A DNA stretch of 64,000 bases from Corallococcus sp. AS-1-6. Its GTDB lineage: Bacteria; Myxococcota; Myxococcia; Myxococcales; Myxococcaceae. This document shows, one piece after another, positions 1 through 8,279 of the stretch. Location of the stretch: the NCBI RefSeq assembly GCF_020037015.1, contig NZ_JAIQDE010000009.1, positions 186,001 through 250,000 on the forward strand, given 5' to 3'. Both the position numbers and the translations under genes were made by a program. Every line of letters begins with the position of its first letter. Within the stretch, counting starts at the first letter, position 1. Under the pieces are notes generated by a model. The model did no database searches. It saw only the letters and a list, made by a program, of their open reading frames with translations, and was not told the DNA's origin.

Positions 1-1
1 C

Positions 2-1807
2 TACGACCGGGTGATGGTCTACCGCTTCCACGCGGACTTCCACGGCGAGGTCGTGGCGGAGAGCGTGCGGGGGGGCGTGGACTCCTTCCTGGGCCTGCAC
101 TACCCGGCGAGCGACATCCCCGCGCAGGCGCGCGCCCTCTACACGCGCAACCCCGTGCGCCTCGTCGCGGACGTGGACGCGCAGGTCGTGGGGCTGGTGC
201 CGCCGGTGCTGCCCGGCACCCTGCGCCCGTTGGACCTCTCCGGCGCCGCGCTCCGGAGCGTGTCGGAGGTCCACCTGGAGTACCTGCGCAACATGGGCGT
301 GGGCGCGTCCTTCAGCGTGTCGCTCCTGAAGGACGGGCAGCTCTGGGGGCTCATGGCCTGCCACCACCTGTCGCCCCGCGCGGTGTCCGCCGCGCGGCGG
401 CAGGCGTGCGAGGTGCTGGCGCGGCTGCTGTCGCTCCAGCTCTCCGCGGAGGAGCGGAGCCTGGAGTCCGCCGCCCAGGCGCGCCGCGCGTCGCTGCTCA
501 ACGCGCTGGTCGTCCCGAACCTGGGCGAGCGCAGCCCCGCGAAGGCGCTGGAGGCGCAGGCCCCGCTCCTGATGGAGCTCACGGGTTCGCACGGCGTGGC
601 GCTGATGCTGGGCGCGAGCGCGGGCTCGGCGGCGTCGCCCCTCTTGCTCGGCACCACGCCGTCCGCGGAGGAGGTGCGCGCCCTGGTGGCGTGGCTCGCG
701 GCGCGCGAGCTGCCGGATGACACCTTCCACGTGGACCGGCTGGGGGACGTGTACCCGCCGCTGGCCTCGCGCGCGGACGTGGCCGCGGGCCTGCTGGCGG
801 TGCGGCTGGACCCCGCCGTGCCGCACTTCGCGCTGTGGTTCCGCCCGGAGGTGGCGCGCACCGTGGCGTGGGCCGGCAACCCGAACAAGCCCGTGCGTGC
901 GGAGCCGGGCCATGCGCGGCTGCGCCCCCGCGCCTCCTTCGACGTGTGGCGCGAGGAGAGGAGGGGCGCCTCCACCCCGTGGTCCGCGCAGGACCTGGAG
1001 GCGGCGCGCGCGCTCCGGGGCGCGCTGGTGGGCGTGGTGCTGCGGCACGCGGAGGAGCTGGCCCGGCTGTCGCGGGAGCTGGCCCGCTCCAACGCGGAGC
1101 TGGACGCGTTCGGCGGCACCGTGGCGCACGACCTCAAGGAGCCCCTGCGCGGCATCCTCCAGTACAGCTCCTTCCTCCAGGAGGACTTCGGCCCCGCGCT
1201 GGGCGCGGACGGGCGCCAGCAACTGGAGGCCCTGGCGTGGCTGGCGAAGCGCACGCAGGAGCTGCTCGACAACCTCTTCGAGTACAGCCGCCTGGGCCGG
1301 CTGGAGCTGTCGTGGGAGCGGACGGATCAGCAGGCGCTGGTGGAGGACGTGCTCAAGACGCTGGGCGCGCGGCTGGAGGAGGGCAGGGTGGAGGTCCGCC
1401 TGCCCCGCCGGCTGCCCACGGTGGCGTGTGACGCCGTCCGCATCCGCCAGGTGTGGGCCAACCTCATCAGCAACGCGGCCAAGTACCAGACGGCCGAGCC
1501 TCGCTGGGTGGAGGTGGGCTTCGTGGGGCCCGGGGAAGCACGCCCGGAGGCGGCGCGGCACGTCGGCGCGTCCTACCTTTTCTACGTGAAGGACCCGGGC
1601 ATCGGCATCGCGCCGCAGTTCCACGAAGCCATCTTCGAGCTGTTCCGCCGCCTGCATCCCGCGCAGGCCTATGGCGGCGGCTCGGGGGCGGGGCTGGCCA
1701 TCGCGCGCCGGCTGGTGACGCTGCATGGCGGCGCGCTCTGGGTGGAGTCCGCGCCGGGGCGGGGCTCCACCTTCTATTTCACGCTGGGCGAGGGACCGCG
1801 TTCATGA
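2..1807 (+). CDS. Bacteriophytochrome sensor histidine kinase (5' end cut off by window)
   Basis: Red/far-red light-sensing histidine kinase. The frame is open from base 2, so the N-terminal PAS domain, with the Cys that normally binds biliverdin, lies outside the window. Visible are the chromophore-binding GAF domain (PASDIP at about nt 104-121, then the His pair in MACHH), a PHY-like domain with FDVWREE, and a HisKA domain. The phospho-acceptor His is in VAHDLKEPLRGI (codon 1127-1129). A HATPase_c domain follows with an N-box (NLISNAAKY) and G-boxes (DPGIGIA, GGGSGAGLAIARR). The kinase should pass phosphate to the coupled receiver downstream, whose ATG overlaps this stop (ATGA, 1804-1807). 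The family assignment is firm. The photocycle type cannot be told from this part. Confidence 0.93.
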   Translation, partial: YDRVMVYRFHADFHGEVVAESVRGGVDSFLGLHYPASDIPAQARALYTRNPVRLVADVDAQVVGLVPPVLPGTLRPLDLSGAALRSVSEVHLEYLRNMGVGASFSVSLLKDGQLWGLMACHHLSPRAVSAARRQACEVLARLLSLQLSAEERSLESAAQARRASLLNALVVPNLGERSPAKALEAQAPLLMELTGSHGVALMLGASAGSAASPLLLGTTPSAEEVRALVAWLAARELPDDTFHVDRLGDVYPPLASRADVAAGLLAVRLDPAVPHFALWFRPEVARTVAWAGNPNKPVRAEPGHARLRPRASFDVWREERRGASTPWSAQDLEAARALRGALVGVVLRHAEELARLSRELARSNAELDAFGGTVAHDLKEPLRGILQYSSFLQEDFGPALGADGRQQLEALAWLAKRTQELLDNLFEYSRLGRLELSWERTDQQALVEDVLKTLGARLEEGRVEVRLPRRLPTVACDAVRIRQVWANLISNAAKYQTAEPRWVEVGFVGPGEARPEAARHVGASYLFYVKDPGIGIAPQFHEAIFELFRRLHPAQAYGGGSGAGLAIARRLVTLHGGALWVESAPGRGSTFYFTLGEGPRS

Positions 1808-2241
1808 AGCCGCTGCTGCTGGTGGAGGACAGTGACCCGGACGCGGAGGCGCTGATGCGCATCGCGAAGCGGCTGCCCCTGCCCGTGCCGGTGGTGCGCG
1901 TGCGCGACGGCGAGGACGCCCTGGACTACCTCTTCCGGCGCGGGGCCCACGCGGAGGCGGAGCGCCCGGTGCTCATCCTGCTGGACCTGCACATGCCCGG
2001 CATCAGCGGGCGCGAGGTGCTCTCCACGCTGAAGGCGGATCCGGTCCTGCGCTCCATCCCCGTCATCATCTTCTCCTCCTCCGTGGAGTCGAGGGACGTG
2101 GACGGCGCCTACGCGGACGGCGCCAACAGCTACCTCTTCAAGCCGGAGGTCGGCCCCCAGCTCCAGGCCACCGCGGAGGCGCTCCACGCCTTCTGGTTCA
2201 AGGCCGCGCGCCTGCCCGAGCCCCAGGAGCCCGAGACATGA
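1804..2241 (+). CDS. Single-domain response regulator (Rcp1-like)
   Basis: A 145-residue receiver-only protein that starts inside the stop codon of the phytochrome kinase, so the two are probably translationally coupled. It has the acidic pocket (VEDSD near residue 8), the phospho-acceptor Asp61 in LLDLHMPG, the Thr/Ser switch region (IIFSSS) and a conserved Lys in LFKPE. There is no output domain. Stand-alone receivers beside bacteriophytochromes are the usual phosphate acceptors (Rcp1 type), so it is inferred to relay the light signal by protein contact or further phosphotransfer. Its stop overlaps the ATG of the next gene (2238-2241), making a three-gene coupled unit. Confidence 0.92.
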   Translation: MKPLLLVEDSDPDAEALMRIAKRLPLPVPVVRVRDGEDALDYLFRRGAHAEAERPVLILLDLHMPGISGREVLSTLKADPVLRSIPVIIFSSSVESRDVDGAYADGANSYLFKPEVGPQLQATAEALHAFWFKAARLPEPQEPET

Positions 2242-3428
2242 GCCTGCGCGTGCTGCTGGTGGATGACGGCATGGCGGACCGCCTCGCGGTCAGCCGCGCG
2301 CTGGCGAAGGACCCGGAGATGCGGTGGGAGGTGGTGCCGGTGTCCTCCGCGGAGGACGCGCTGGCGTACCTGTCCGCCAACGCGGTGGACGCGATGCTGC
2401 TCGACTACCACCTGCCCGGCATGAACGGCGTCACCCTGCTGCGCAGGCTCGCGGAGCTGGGCCTGCCCCGGGTGCCCGCCGTGGTGGTGCTCACCGGCAG
2501 CGGCAACGAGCGCGTGGCGGTGGAGGCCATGAAGGCCGGCGCCCAGGACTACCTGGTGAAGGAGGCCTTCAGCCCGGAGCGCCTGCGCCTCAGCCTGCGC
2601 GCCGCCGTGGACACGGTGCTGATGACGCGCGAGCTGGAGGAGCGCCGCCTGCGCGCCGAGCGCGCCGAGGCCGCCGCCCGCGAGGCGCTGGCCGTGCGCG
2701 ACGAGCTCTTCTCGCTGGCGACGCACGACCTCAAGGGCCCGCTTCAAATCATGACGCTCAACGCCCAGGTGCTGCGCCGGCAGATTCCCGCCGCCGCGAT
2801 GACGCCCTCGCTGGAGACGCGCCTGGGCCACATCGTGCGCGCGGCGCACCGCATGGGCGAGCTCATCGACCACTTCCTGGAGGTGACGCGCGGCCAGGAG
2901 CGCCCGCTCAAGCGCGAGCCCATGGACCTGCTGGCCATGGCGCGCGGCAAGGTGCGCGAGCTGGAGGCCAACGCGTCCCGCCACCACTTCGTCCTGGAGG
3001 TGCCGGAGGGGCGCGACTTCACCGGCGACTGGGACGCGCACGCCCTGGAGCGCGTGCTGGAGAACCTGATGGGCAACGCGGTGAAGTACAGCGCCGCGGG
3101 CTCCACCGTCACCGTCCACCTGACGGTGGAGGAGGAGCAGACGCAGCAGTTCGTGCTGCTCTCCGTGACGGACCAGGGCATCGGCATCCCGGCGGAGGAC
3201 CTGCCCTTCGTCTTCGAGCGCTTCCACCGCGGGCGCAACGTGTCCCGGGACGTGTCCGGCAGCGGCGTGGGCCTGGCCAGCGCGCGCCGCATGGTGGAGC
3301 TGCACGGCGGCACGCTCGCCGTGCGCAGCGTGGAGGGGCAGGGCTCCACCTTCACCGTGCGCCTGCCCCGGGGCATCGCCCTCTCCGCGGGGCCCGCGCA
3401 CGCCACGCCCGAGTACACCGCGCCGTAG
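2238..3428 (+). CDS. Hybrid response regulator-histidine kinase
   Basis: A 396-residue cytoplasmic protein with an N-terminal receiver (residues 1-125, phospho-acceptor Asp56 in LLDYHLPG, switch TGSGN, Lys in YLVKEA). An alpha-helical Glu/Arg/Ala-rich linker (about 126-155) leads to a HisKA domain (His163 in ATHDLKGPLQ). A HATPase_c domain follows (ENLMGNAVKYS; DQGIGIPAEDL; GSGVGLASARR). There is no membrane segment. The order receiver-then-kinase suggests the kinase is controlled by phosphorylation from an upstream sensor, plausibly the phytochrome encoded two genes earlier. It overlaps the preceding regulator by ATGA. The target of its kinase is unknown; no DNA-binding output gene follows. 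Confidence 0.92.
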   Translation: MSLRVLLVDDGMADRLAVSRALAKDPEMRWEVVPVSSAEDALAYLSANAVDAMLLDYHLPGMNGVTLLRRLAELGLPRVPAVVVLTGSGNERVAVEAMKAGAQDYLVKEAFSPERLRLSLRAAVDTVLMTRELEERRLRAERAEAAAREALAVRDELFSLATHDLKGPLQIMTLNAQVLRRQIPAAAMTPSLETRLGHIVRAAHRMGELIDHFLEVTRGQERPLKREPMDLLAMARGKVRELEANASRHHFVLEVPEGRDFTGDWDAHALERVLENLMGNAVKYSAAGSTVTVHLTVEEEQTQQFVLLSVTDQGIGIPAEDLPFVFERFHRGRNVSRDVSGSGVGLASARRMVELHGGTLAVRSVEGQGSTFTVRLPRGIALSAGPAHATPEYTAP

Positions 3429-3437
3429 CGCGGCGCC

Positions 3438-4007
3438 TCAGGACACCGCGGGCACGCCGCCGCGCAGCATGAAGAACACCACCACGCCCGTCACCGACAC
3501 GTAGAGCCAGATGGGCGCCAGCCACCGCGTCACCTTGCGGTGCCGGGCGAACTGCTGCCGCCAGGAGAAGTAGAAGGCCACCAGCGCCATGGGCAGCACC
3601 GGCATGGACAGCAGCACGTGGCTGGCCAGCAGCGTCAGGTACAGCCCGCGGAAGTCCCCCACGTAGCGCGTGTCCCCGTGCACGAAGTGGTAGGCGAGGT
3701 AGCCCACCAGGAACAGCGCGGACGCGATGAACGCGCTCACCATCAGGTTCTGGTGCGCCTTGCGCGCGCCGCGCTTGATGGCCACCCACCCGCCCAGCAG
3801 CAGCGCCGCCGCCGTCGCGTTGAGCCCCGCGTTCACCGCCGGCATGAAGCGCAGGTCCACGCCCATCCCCGCGCCTCCGCGCCGGATGAGCAGCAGCCAC
3901 GCCAGCAGCGCCAGCGCGCCGGCGGACACCACGCCGATCGCGATGAAGAAGGAGCGGTCGTTGGCGGACGGAGACGACGGGGAGACCCCGGAGGCGGCGT
4001 TGGACAT
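3438..4007 (-). CDS. DUF420 family membrane protein
   Basis: Integral membrane protein of 189 residues with about five hydrophobic segments. It has the DUF420 (YozB-like) features: FMPAVNAGLNATAA, a Lys/His loop (ARKAHQNLM), HFVHGDTRY and HVLLSMPVLPMALVAFYFSWR. DUF420 proteins are often found with cytochrome oxidase assembly genes, but their biochemical role is not settled. The chosen ATG at 4007 has a purine-rich ribosome site (AAGGGGGG) just upstream. An in-frame upstream ATG at 4043 would add 12 unlikely residues. It converges on the phytochrome operon (9-base gap) and diverges from the cytochrome-type gene at 4184. Confidence 0.85.
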   Translation of the reverse strand: MSNAASGVSPSSPSANDRSFFIAIGVVSAGALALLAWLLLIRRGGAGMGVDLRFMPAVNAGLNATAAALLLGGWVAIKRGARKAHQNLMVSAFIASALFLVGYLAYHFVHGDTRYVGDFRGLYLTLLASHVLLSMPVLPMALVAFYFSWRQQFARHRKVTRWLAPIWLYVSVTGVVVFFMLRGGVPAVS

Positions 4008-4183
4008 GCCCCCCTTGTGGCCCGCGTCAGGTCCCGCTTGCAACAGGCCCTCTCAGCCGCATCCCGCTGCTGCCTACATGTCGGTTGAATGGAATCGGTT
4101 AGCCCAACTGGATCTCAAACCGGAAATTCCTTCATACTTCGGTCCACTGCGTCACCCCCGACCCCCCCTCTCGGAGGTTCCCC
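4008..4183. promoter_or_regulatory. Divergent intergenic region
   Basis: This 176-base spacer separates the outward-reading genes starting at 4007 (minus) and 4184 (plus), so it should hold both promoters. The stretch 4070-4140 is clearly more AT-rich than its surroundings. I could not find a convincing -35/-10 pair or a GG-N10-GC sigma-54 element. A clear ribosome site (GGAGG, 4173-4177) lies before the GTG at 4184. Confidence 0.4.
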
Positions 4184-6166
4184 GTGTTCAGCGTGCGTTG
4201 CCTTGCCCCCCTGGCGAGCGCCGCCCTCCTGTTCGCCCTGCCCGCGGCCGCTGAAGAAGCGGTGTGCGCGCCCGTGGCGAAAGTTCCACTGGAGCGGCAT
4301 CTCAGACAGCTTTCTCTCGACTTGCTGGGACGCCCTCCGACCATGGAGGAGTACAAGGCGTTCCAGGCCAAGGGCTCCGTCACGGCGGAGGACGTCCGCG
4401 CGATGATGAAGGACGAGTCCTTCTACGCGCGGATGCGCAACTACCACCGCGCGCTGCTGCGCTCGAACATCAGCGGCAGCGTGCAGGGCAACGGCGACTA
4501 CCGCGTGTCCGGCACGCCGCTGAGCTTCGCGGGCAACAACTCCAACAGCCTGCGCGGCGGCCAGAGCCAGCGCTGCGACGGGGAGATTCTGCAGGACGCC
4601 TGCAAGGCGAACCCGCAGGACCCGCACCAGGACAACTCCACGGCCCCCGCCTGCCGCGACGCGCAGGGCATCCCGCTGCCGGTCAGCTACGACTACGACA
4701 CGAACTTCTACCAGTGCCGCCAGTTGGACGTGGCCTCCACGTCCCCGGAGCTGAAGTTCGCGGACTGCAACGCGCTGAAGGCCGACGCGACGTACGGCAA
4801 GTACGTGAACTTCTGTGACAACCGCTACCTGGCCTCCGCGGGCAAGTCCGTGGGCTACCTCTGCCTGCCGGACCCGAACAAGAACACCACCAACGTGCTG
4901 GTGGCGTCGCCGGCCACGGGCGTCATCACGGCCTGGGTGAACCCGGACCAGACCGCGAGCCTGAAGCGGCTGGACCGCTGCGGGTTCGACATCAAGAAGG
5001 ACGTCAACGGCAACCCGCTCCGGGACGGCGTCTGGGCGGCGCAGCGCGGCTGCGTGCAGCGCGACGGCTATGTCACCACCACGGTGCAGCCCTACTGGTC
5101 CACCACCACGGAGACCGTGAAGGTGTGCGCCGTGGAGGCGCAGGACCGCGCGGCGAACCCGTACACGGGCGAGTCCTGTGAGACGGCGCGCTTCAACGGC
5201 GACCGGAGCTGCGGCTGCGGCGACAAGATGCGCCGCTGCGAAATCACGGACGTGCACACCGCGCGCGTCGCCGCCTTCAACGAGGAGCCGCTCTACATCA
5301 CGGACTCCGTGGTGCGGAACGACGAGCCCTACTTCAACATCCTCACCACCCGCCGCTCCTTCGTGAACGGCACGCTGTCGGAGTTCTACCGGCAGCGCCA
5401 GGGCGCGGGCGTCTTCAGCATCAAGTCCCCGGCGGACGCGGCCACGCTGCCCGCCGTGACGTACGCGAACGCCACCCAGTGGAGCGAGTACGTGCGTGAC
5501 GGCACCCACTCCGGCGTGCTCACCACGCCCGCGTTCCTCTACCGCTTCCCCACGCAGCGCGCCCGCGTGAACGAGTTCTACGAGGCGTTCCTCTGCAAGC
5601 ACTTCGCCCCGGCCGCGGACGCGTCCCTGCCGCCCCCGGACGACGCCTGCAACCGCGAGAACAACCTGGCCAAGCGCTGCGGCTGCAACTACTGCCACGC
5701 CACCATCGAGCCCACGGGCGCGCACTGGGGCCGCTACGCGGAGCGCTCCGCGCTGTTCCTGTCCCCGGAGCAGTTCCCCCGCCTGGACGTGAAGTGCCGC
5801 GACTGCGCCCTCGCCGGGAACACCAACTGCGACGGCGAGTGCAGCCAGTACGTGATGCAGGCCTTCGACGGCGACGGCGCCAACTCGCTGGGCCTCTTGA
5901 AGACCTACCTCTACCGCAACGCGGACGAGGAGAAGAACATCGAGGGCGGCCCCCAGGCGCTGGTCAAGCGCATGATGGAGACGGGCGACCTGGAGCGCTG
6001 CACCGTCAAGCGCGTCTGGAACGAGTTCCTGGGCCGCGCGATGACGGCCGAGGAGCAGCGCCTGTACCTGCAGCGGCTCTCGCAGGACTTCGCCAAGAAC
6101 AACCACAGCCTCAAGGGCCTCATCGAGCAGGTGGTGATGTCCGACGCGTACCGGAGGATCGACTGA
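4184..6166 (+). CDS. Exported DUF1549-like protein with CxxCH haem motif
   Basis: A 660-residue exported protein. It has a signal peptide (residues 1-23, ending PAAAEE), then a short LSLDLLGRPPT segment like the DUF1549 region of planctomycete-type cytochrome proteins. A long Cys-rich middle (CGCGDKMRRC and others) precedes one c-type haem motif, CNYCH at Cys501-His505. The C-terminal helix-rich region (RVWNEFLGRAMTAEE, IEQVVMSDAYRR) resembles the DUF1585/1588 ends of the same superfamily. The GTG start is supported by GGAGG at 4173-4177. It leads a run of exported genes and its stop shares a base with the next ATG (TGATG). A surface or periplasmic redox role is inferred; the substrate is unknown. 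Confidence 0.75.
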   Translation: MFSVRCLAPLASAALLFALPAAAEEAVCAPVAKVPLERHLRQLSLDLLGRPPTMEEYKAFQAKGSVTAEDVRAMMKDESFYARMRNYHRALLRSNISGSVQGNGDYRVSGTPLSFAGNNSNSLRGGQSQRCDGEILQDACKANPQDPHQDNSTAPACRDAQGIPLPVSYDYDTNFYQCRQLDVASTSPELKFADCNALKADATYGKYVNFCDNRYLASAGKSVGYLCLPDPNKNTTNVLVASPATGVITAWVNPDQTASLKRLDRCGFDIKKDVNGNPLRDGVWAAQRGCVQRDGYVTTTVQPYWSTTTETVKVCAVEAQDRAANPYTGESCETARFNGDRSCGCGDKMRRCEITDVHTARVAAFNEEPLYITDSVVRNDEPYFNILTTRRSFVNGTLSEFYRQRQGAGVFSIKSPADAATLPAVTYANATQWSEYVRDGTHSGVLTTPAFLYRFPTQRARVNEFYEAFLCKHFAPAADASLPPPDDACNRENNLAKRCGCNYCHATIEPTGAHWGRYAERSALFLSPEQFPRLDVKCRDCALAGNTNCDGECSQYVMQAFDGDGANSLGLLKTYLYRNADEEKNIEGGPQALVKRMMETGDLERCTVKRVWNEFLGRAMTAEEQRLYLQRLSQDFAKNNHSLKGLIEQVVMSDAYRRID

Positions 6167-6837
6167 TGCGCCGCCTTCTGCTGACCGCGCTGCTCGCGCT
6201 CGCCACGGGCTGCACGCAGGGCTCCGTGGACGTCCCCGCCAAGCCCGTCCCGCTGGACGCCCAACTGGACCCCGTGCCCAACCCGCACGGGGACTCGGCC
6301 CCCATCGACCCGCTGCCGGACCCGGAGGCCCAGGGCGGCAGCGTGGGCCGCGCGCCCCGCCGCCTCACCGTCGCGCAGCTCAAGGAGTCCATCCGCGTCG
6401 CCGTGGGCATGGAGTGGGACGAGCTGGAGTCGCGCGCCCAGTCGCTGGGCCGCGCGGACTACGCGCTCGTCACCTCCGAGAACACGGAGCCCAACCTCGT
6501 CTTCGCCCGCTTCCTGGATGACGGCGCGCGCAAGGTCTGCATCGCCCAGGCGCAGAAGGACATCGCGCAGGCGGACGTGAGCCTGCGCACCCTGGGCCGC
6601 ACGCTGCCCTCGCCCATGAGCGACCTGACGAAGCTCACGGACGCGCAGGTGGACGAGACGCTCGTGTACCTCTCCACCCGGTTCTGGGGCGCGCCGCTCT
6701 CCGGTGAGGAGCTCACGCGCTACGCGACGTTCTTCCGCAAGGCCGCCGCCCGGGCCGAAACCCTCAAGAAGCGCGACCAGGCGCTGGCGGTGGTCTGCAT
6801 CGCCATGCTGACGGACTCGCGCTTCATCACCTACTGA
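6166..6837 (+). CDS. Lipoprotein, DUF1587/DUF1592-like
   Basis: A 223-residue predicted lipoprotein (lipobox LATGC within the first 20 residues), followed by a Pro/Asp-rich linker (about 25-60). The segment RAPRRLTVAQLKESIRVAVG recalls the RRLT-x-x-E start of DUF1587 domains, and the end (AVVCIAMLTDSRFITY) recalls their final LLxSxxF motif. It may be a shortened relative of the DUF1587/1592 proteins that accompany DUF1549 cytochromes. It has no haem motif of its own. Its ATG overlaps the stop of the upstream gene (TGATG at 6164-6168), so the two are coupled and probably work together. The family placement is by motif memory and is moderate. Confidence 0.65.
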   Translation: MRRLLLTALLALATGCTQGSVDVPAKPVPLDAQLDPVPNPHGDSAPIDPLPDPEAQGGSVGRAPRRLTVAQLKESIRVAVGMEWDELESRAQSLGRADYALVTSENTEPNLVFARFLDDGARKVCIAQAQKDIAQADVSLRTLGRTLPSPMSDLTKLTDAQVDETLVYLSTRFWGAPLSGEELTRYATFFRKAAARAETLKKRDQALAVVCIAMLTDSRFITY

Positions 6838-6854
6838 CCTTGACGGTGCCTGCG

Positions 6855-8273
6855 ATGAAGAAGACACGCCAAGACGACCTCTGCTGCCCCGAGCGCCGCA
6901 CCTTCCTCAAGGCCGGAGCCGGCTTCATGGGCTCCCTGCTGCTGGGCGGCATCCCCTTCAAGGCCGTGGCCCAGGCCACGAACCTGGCCCCGCCCGACCG
7001 CTGCTTCGTCTTCGTCTATTTCAGCGGAGGGTGGGACCAACTGCTCGCGTTCGACCCGCGCGACCCGGCGGTCTTCACCGCCGACCGCGTCTCCGAGACG
7101 CGCATCATGCCGGGCTACAGCCTGCTCACCGACGGGGCCTTCGCGCAGACCCCCGTCATCCCCAAGGAGCGGGCGGGGGCGGGCCCGTCCAACATCGCGT
7201 TCGGGCCGGCCATCGGCGACCCGCGCGTGGCCAACCTGTCGGACCACTACGACCTGATGACGGTGGTGCGCGGCATCAACATGAGCACGCTCACCCACGA
7301 GGTGGGCTACCGCTACTTCCTCACCGGGAAGATGCCCATCGGCAGCGCGGCGCGCGGCTCCTCCACCGCCACGGAGATCGTGGGCCAGATGAAGCCCACG
7401 GTGCCCATCCCGTCCATCGCCCAGGGCGTGGAGTCCTACAACGACCGCTACGGCGGCTACGCCAACGCGCTGCGCGTCAGCGGCCTGGCGGACCTGGTGC
7501 TCACGCTGGACCCGCCGGTGGCGTCGCGCCAGTTGGACAGCGAAATCGAGAAGAGCCTCATCGACCTCAACGGCCAGCCCATCACCTGCGAGGAGCAGGC
7601 GCTCACCGCGCGGGGCGTGGGCAGCGCCTATGAGAGCAGCCGCGGCCAGATGCAGACGGTGATGGAGAACAAGCTGTCGGACTCGTTCCGCTTCCAGTTG
7701 GCGGCCAACCAGTCCGTGCGCGACTTCTACGGGCTCAACAACCAGGCCTACCCGTACAACAGCGCCGCGGGCCGCGCCGCCATGGTGGCCACCGCCCTGA
7801 AGAAGGGCATCAGCCAGTGCGTGTCCATCAACCTGGCCGGCGGCCTGGACACCCACTTCGGCACGCAGCAGACGCACGCGACCAACCAGCGCGCGGGCTT
7901 CAACGCGCTGAACCTGCTGGTGACGGACCTGCGCTCCACCGCGCACCCGGGCGGCGGCAACTTCATGGACCACACCACCATCCTGGTGTTCAGCGAGTTC
8001 GCCCGCACGCCCACCATCAACGCCACGGGCGGCCGCGACCACCACCTGTCCAATAGCTGCCTGCTGATGGGCGCGGGAATCAAGCACAACCAGGTGGTGG
8101 GCCGCAGCGGTGACATCGGCATGTCGCCGGGCCTGGTGGACCTGCGCACGGGCGCCAACGACCCGAACGGCTCCAACATCTTCCCCGAGCACATCATCGC
8201 CACGGTGCTGGCCTCGGCGAAGCTGGACTACAGCATCACGCGGGTGGACCCGCTGCGGTTCATCCTTGCCTGA
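6855..8273 (+). CDS. Tat-exported DUF1501 protein
   Basis: A 472-residue DUF1501 protein with a twin-arginine signal (Arg14-Arg15 in RRTFLKAGAGF, then a hydrophobic stretch ending KAVAQ). Typical family blocks follow: FVYFSGGWDQL, GLDTHFGTQQTH, and VFSEFARTPTINATGGRDHH with its metal-ligand-like Asp/His residues. DUF1501 proteins belong to the alkaline phosphatase/sulfatase-like fold and are usually paired with DUF1549- or DUF1587-type cytochrome proteins, as here. Tat export means it folds, perhaps with metal, before export. The ATG at 6855 was preferred to an upstream TTG/GTG because the Tat motif then sits near the N-terminus. The substrate is unknown. Confidence 0.88.
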   Translation: MKKTRQDDLCCPERRTFLKAGAGFMGSLLLGGIPFKAVAQATNLAPPDRCFVFVYFSGGWDQLLAFDPRDPAVFTADRVSETRIMPGYSLLTDGAFAQTPVIPKERAGAGPSNIAFGPAIGDPRVANLSDHYDLMTVVRGINMSTLTHEVGYRYFLTGKMPIGSAARGSSTATEIVGQMKPTVPIPSIAQGVESYNDRYGGYANALRVSGLADLVLTLDPPVASRQLDSEIEKSLIDLNGQPITCEEQALTARGVGSAYESSRGQMQTVMENKLSDSFRFQLAANQSVRDFYGLNNQAYPYNSAAGRAAMVATALKKGISQCVSINLAGGLDTHFGTQQTHATNQRAGFNALNLLVTDLRSTAHPGGGNFMDHTTILVFSEFARTPTINATGGRDHHLSNSCLLMGAGIKHNQVVGRSGDIGMSPGLVDLRTGANDPNGSNIFPEHIIATVLASAKLDYSITRVDPLRFILA

Positions 8274-8279
8274 ACCTTG

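Noticed and set aside
4070-4140. Sigma-70 or sigma-54 promoter in the AT-richer spacer before 4184
   Set aside because: TTGAAT and CATACT are present but not at workable spacing, and the nearest GG...GC pair is 9 bases apart, not 10.
6840-6854. TTG (6840) or GTG (6846) start for the DUF1501 gene
   Set aside because: ATG 6855 gives a normal Tat signal; the longer starts add only five or three residues with no better ribosome site.
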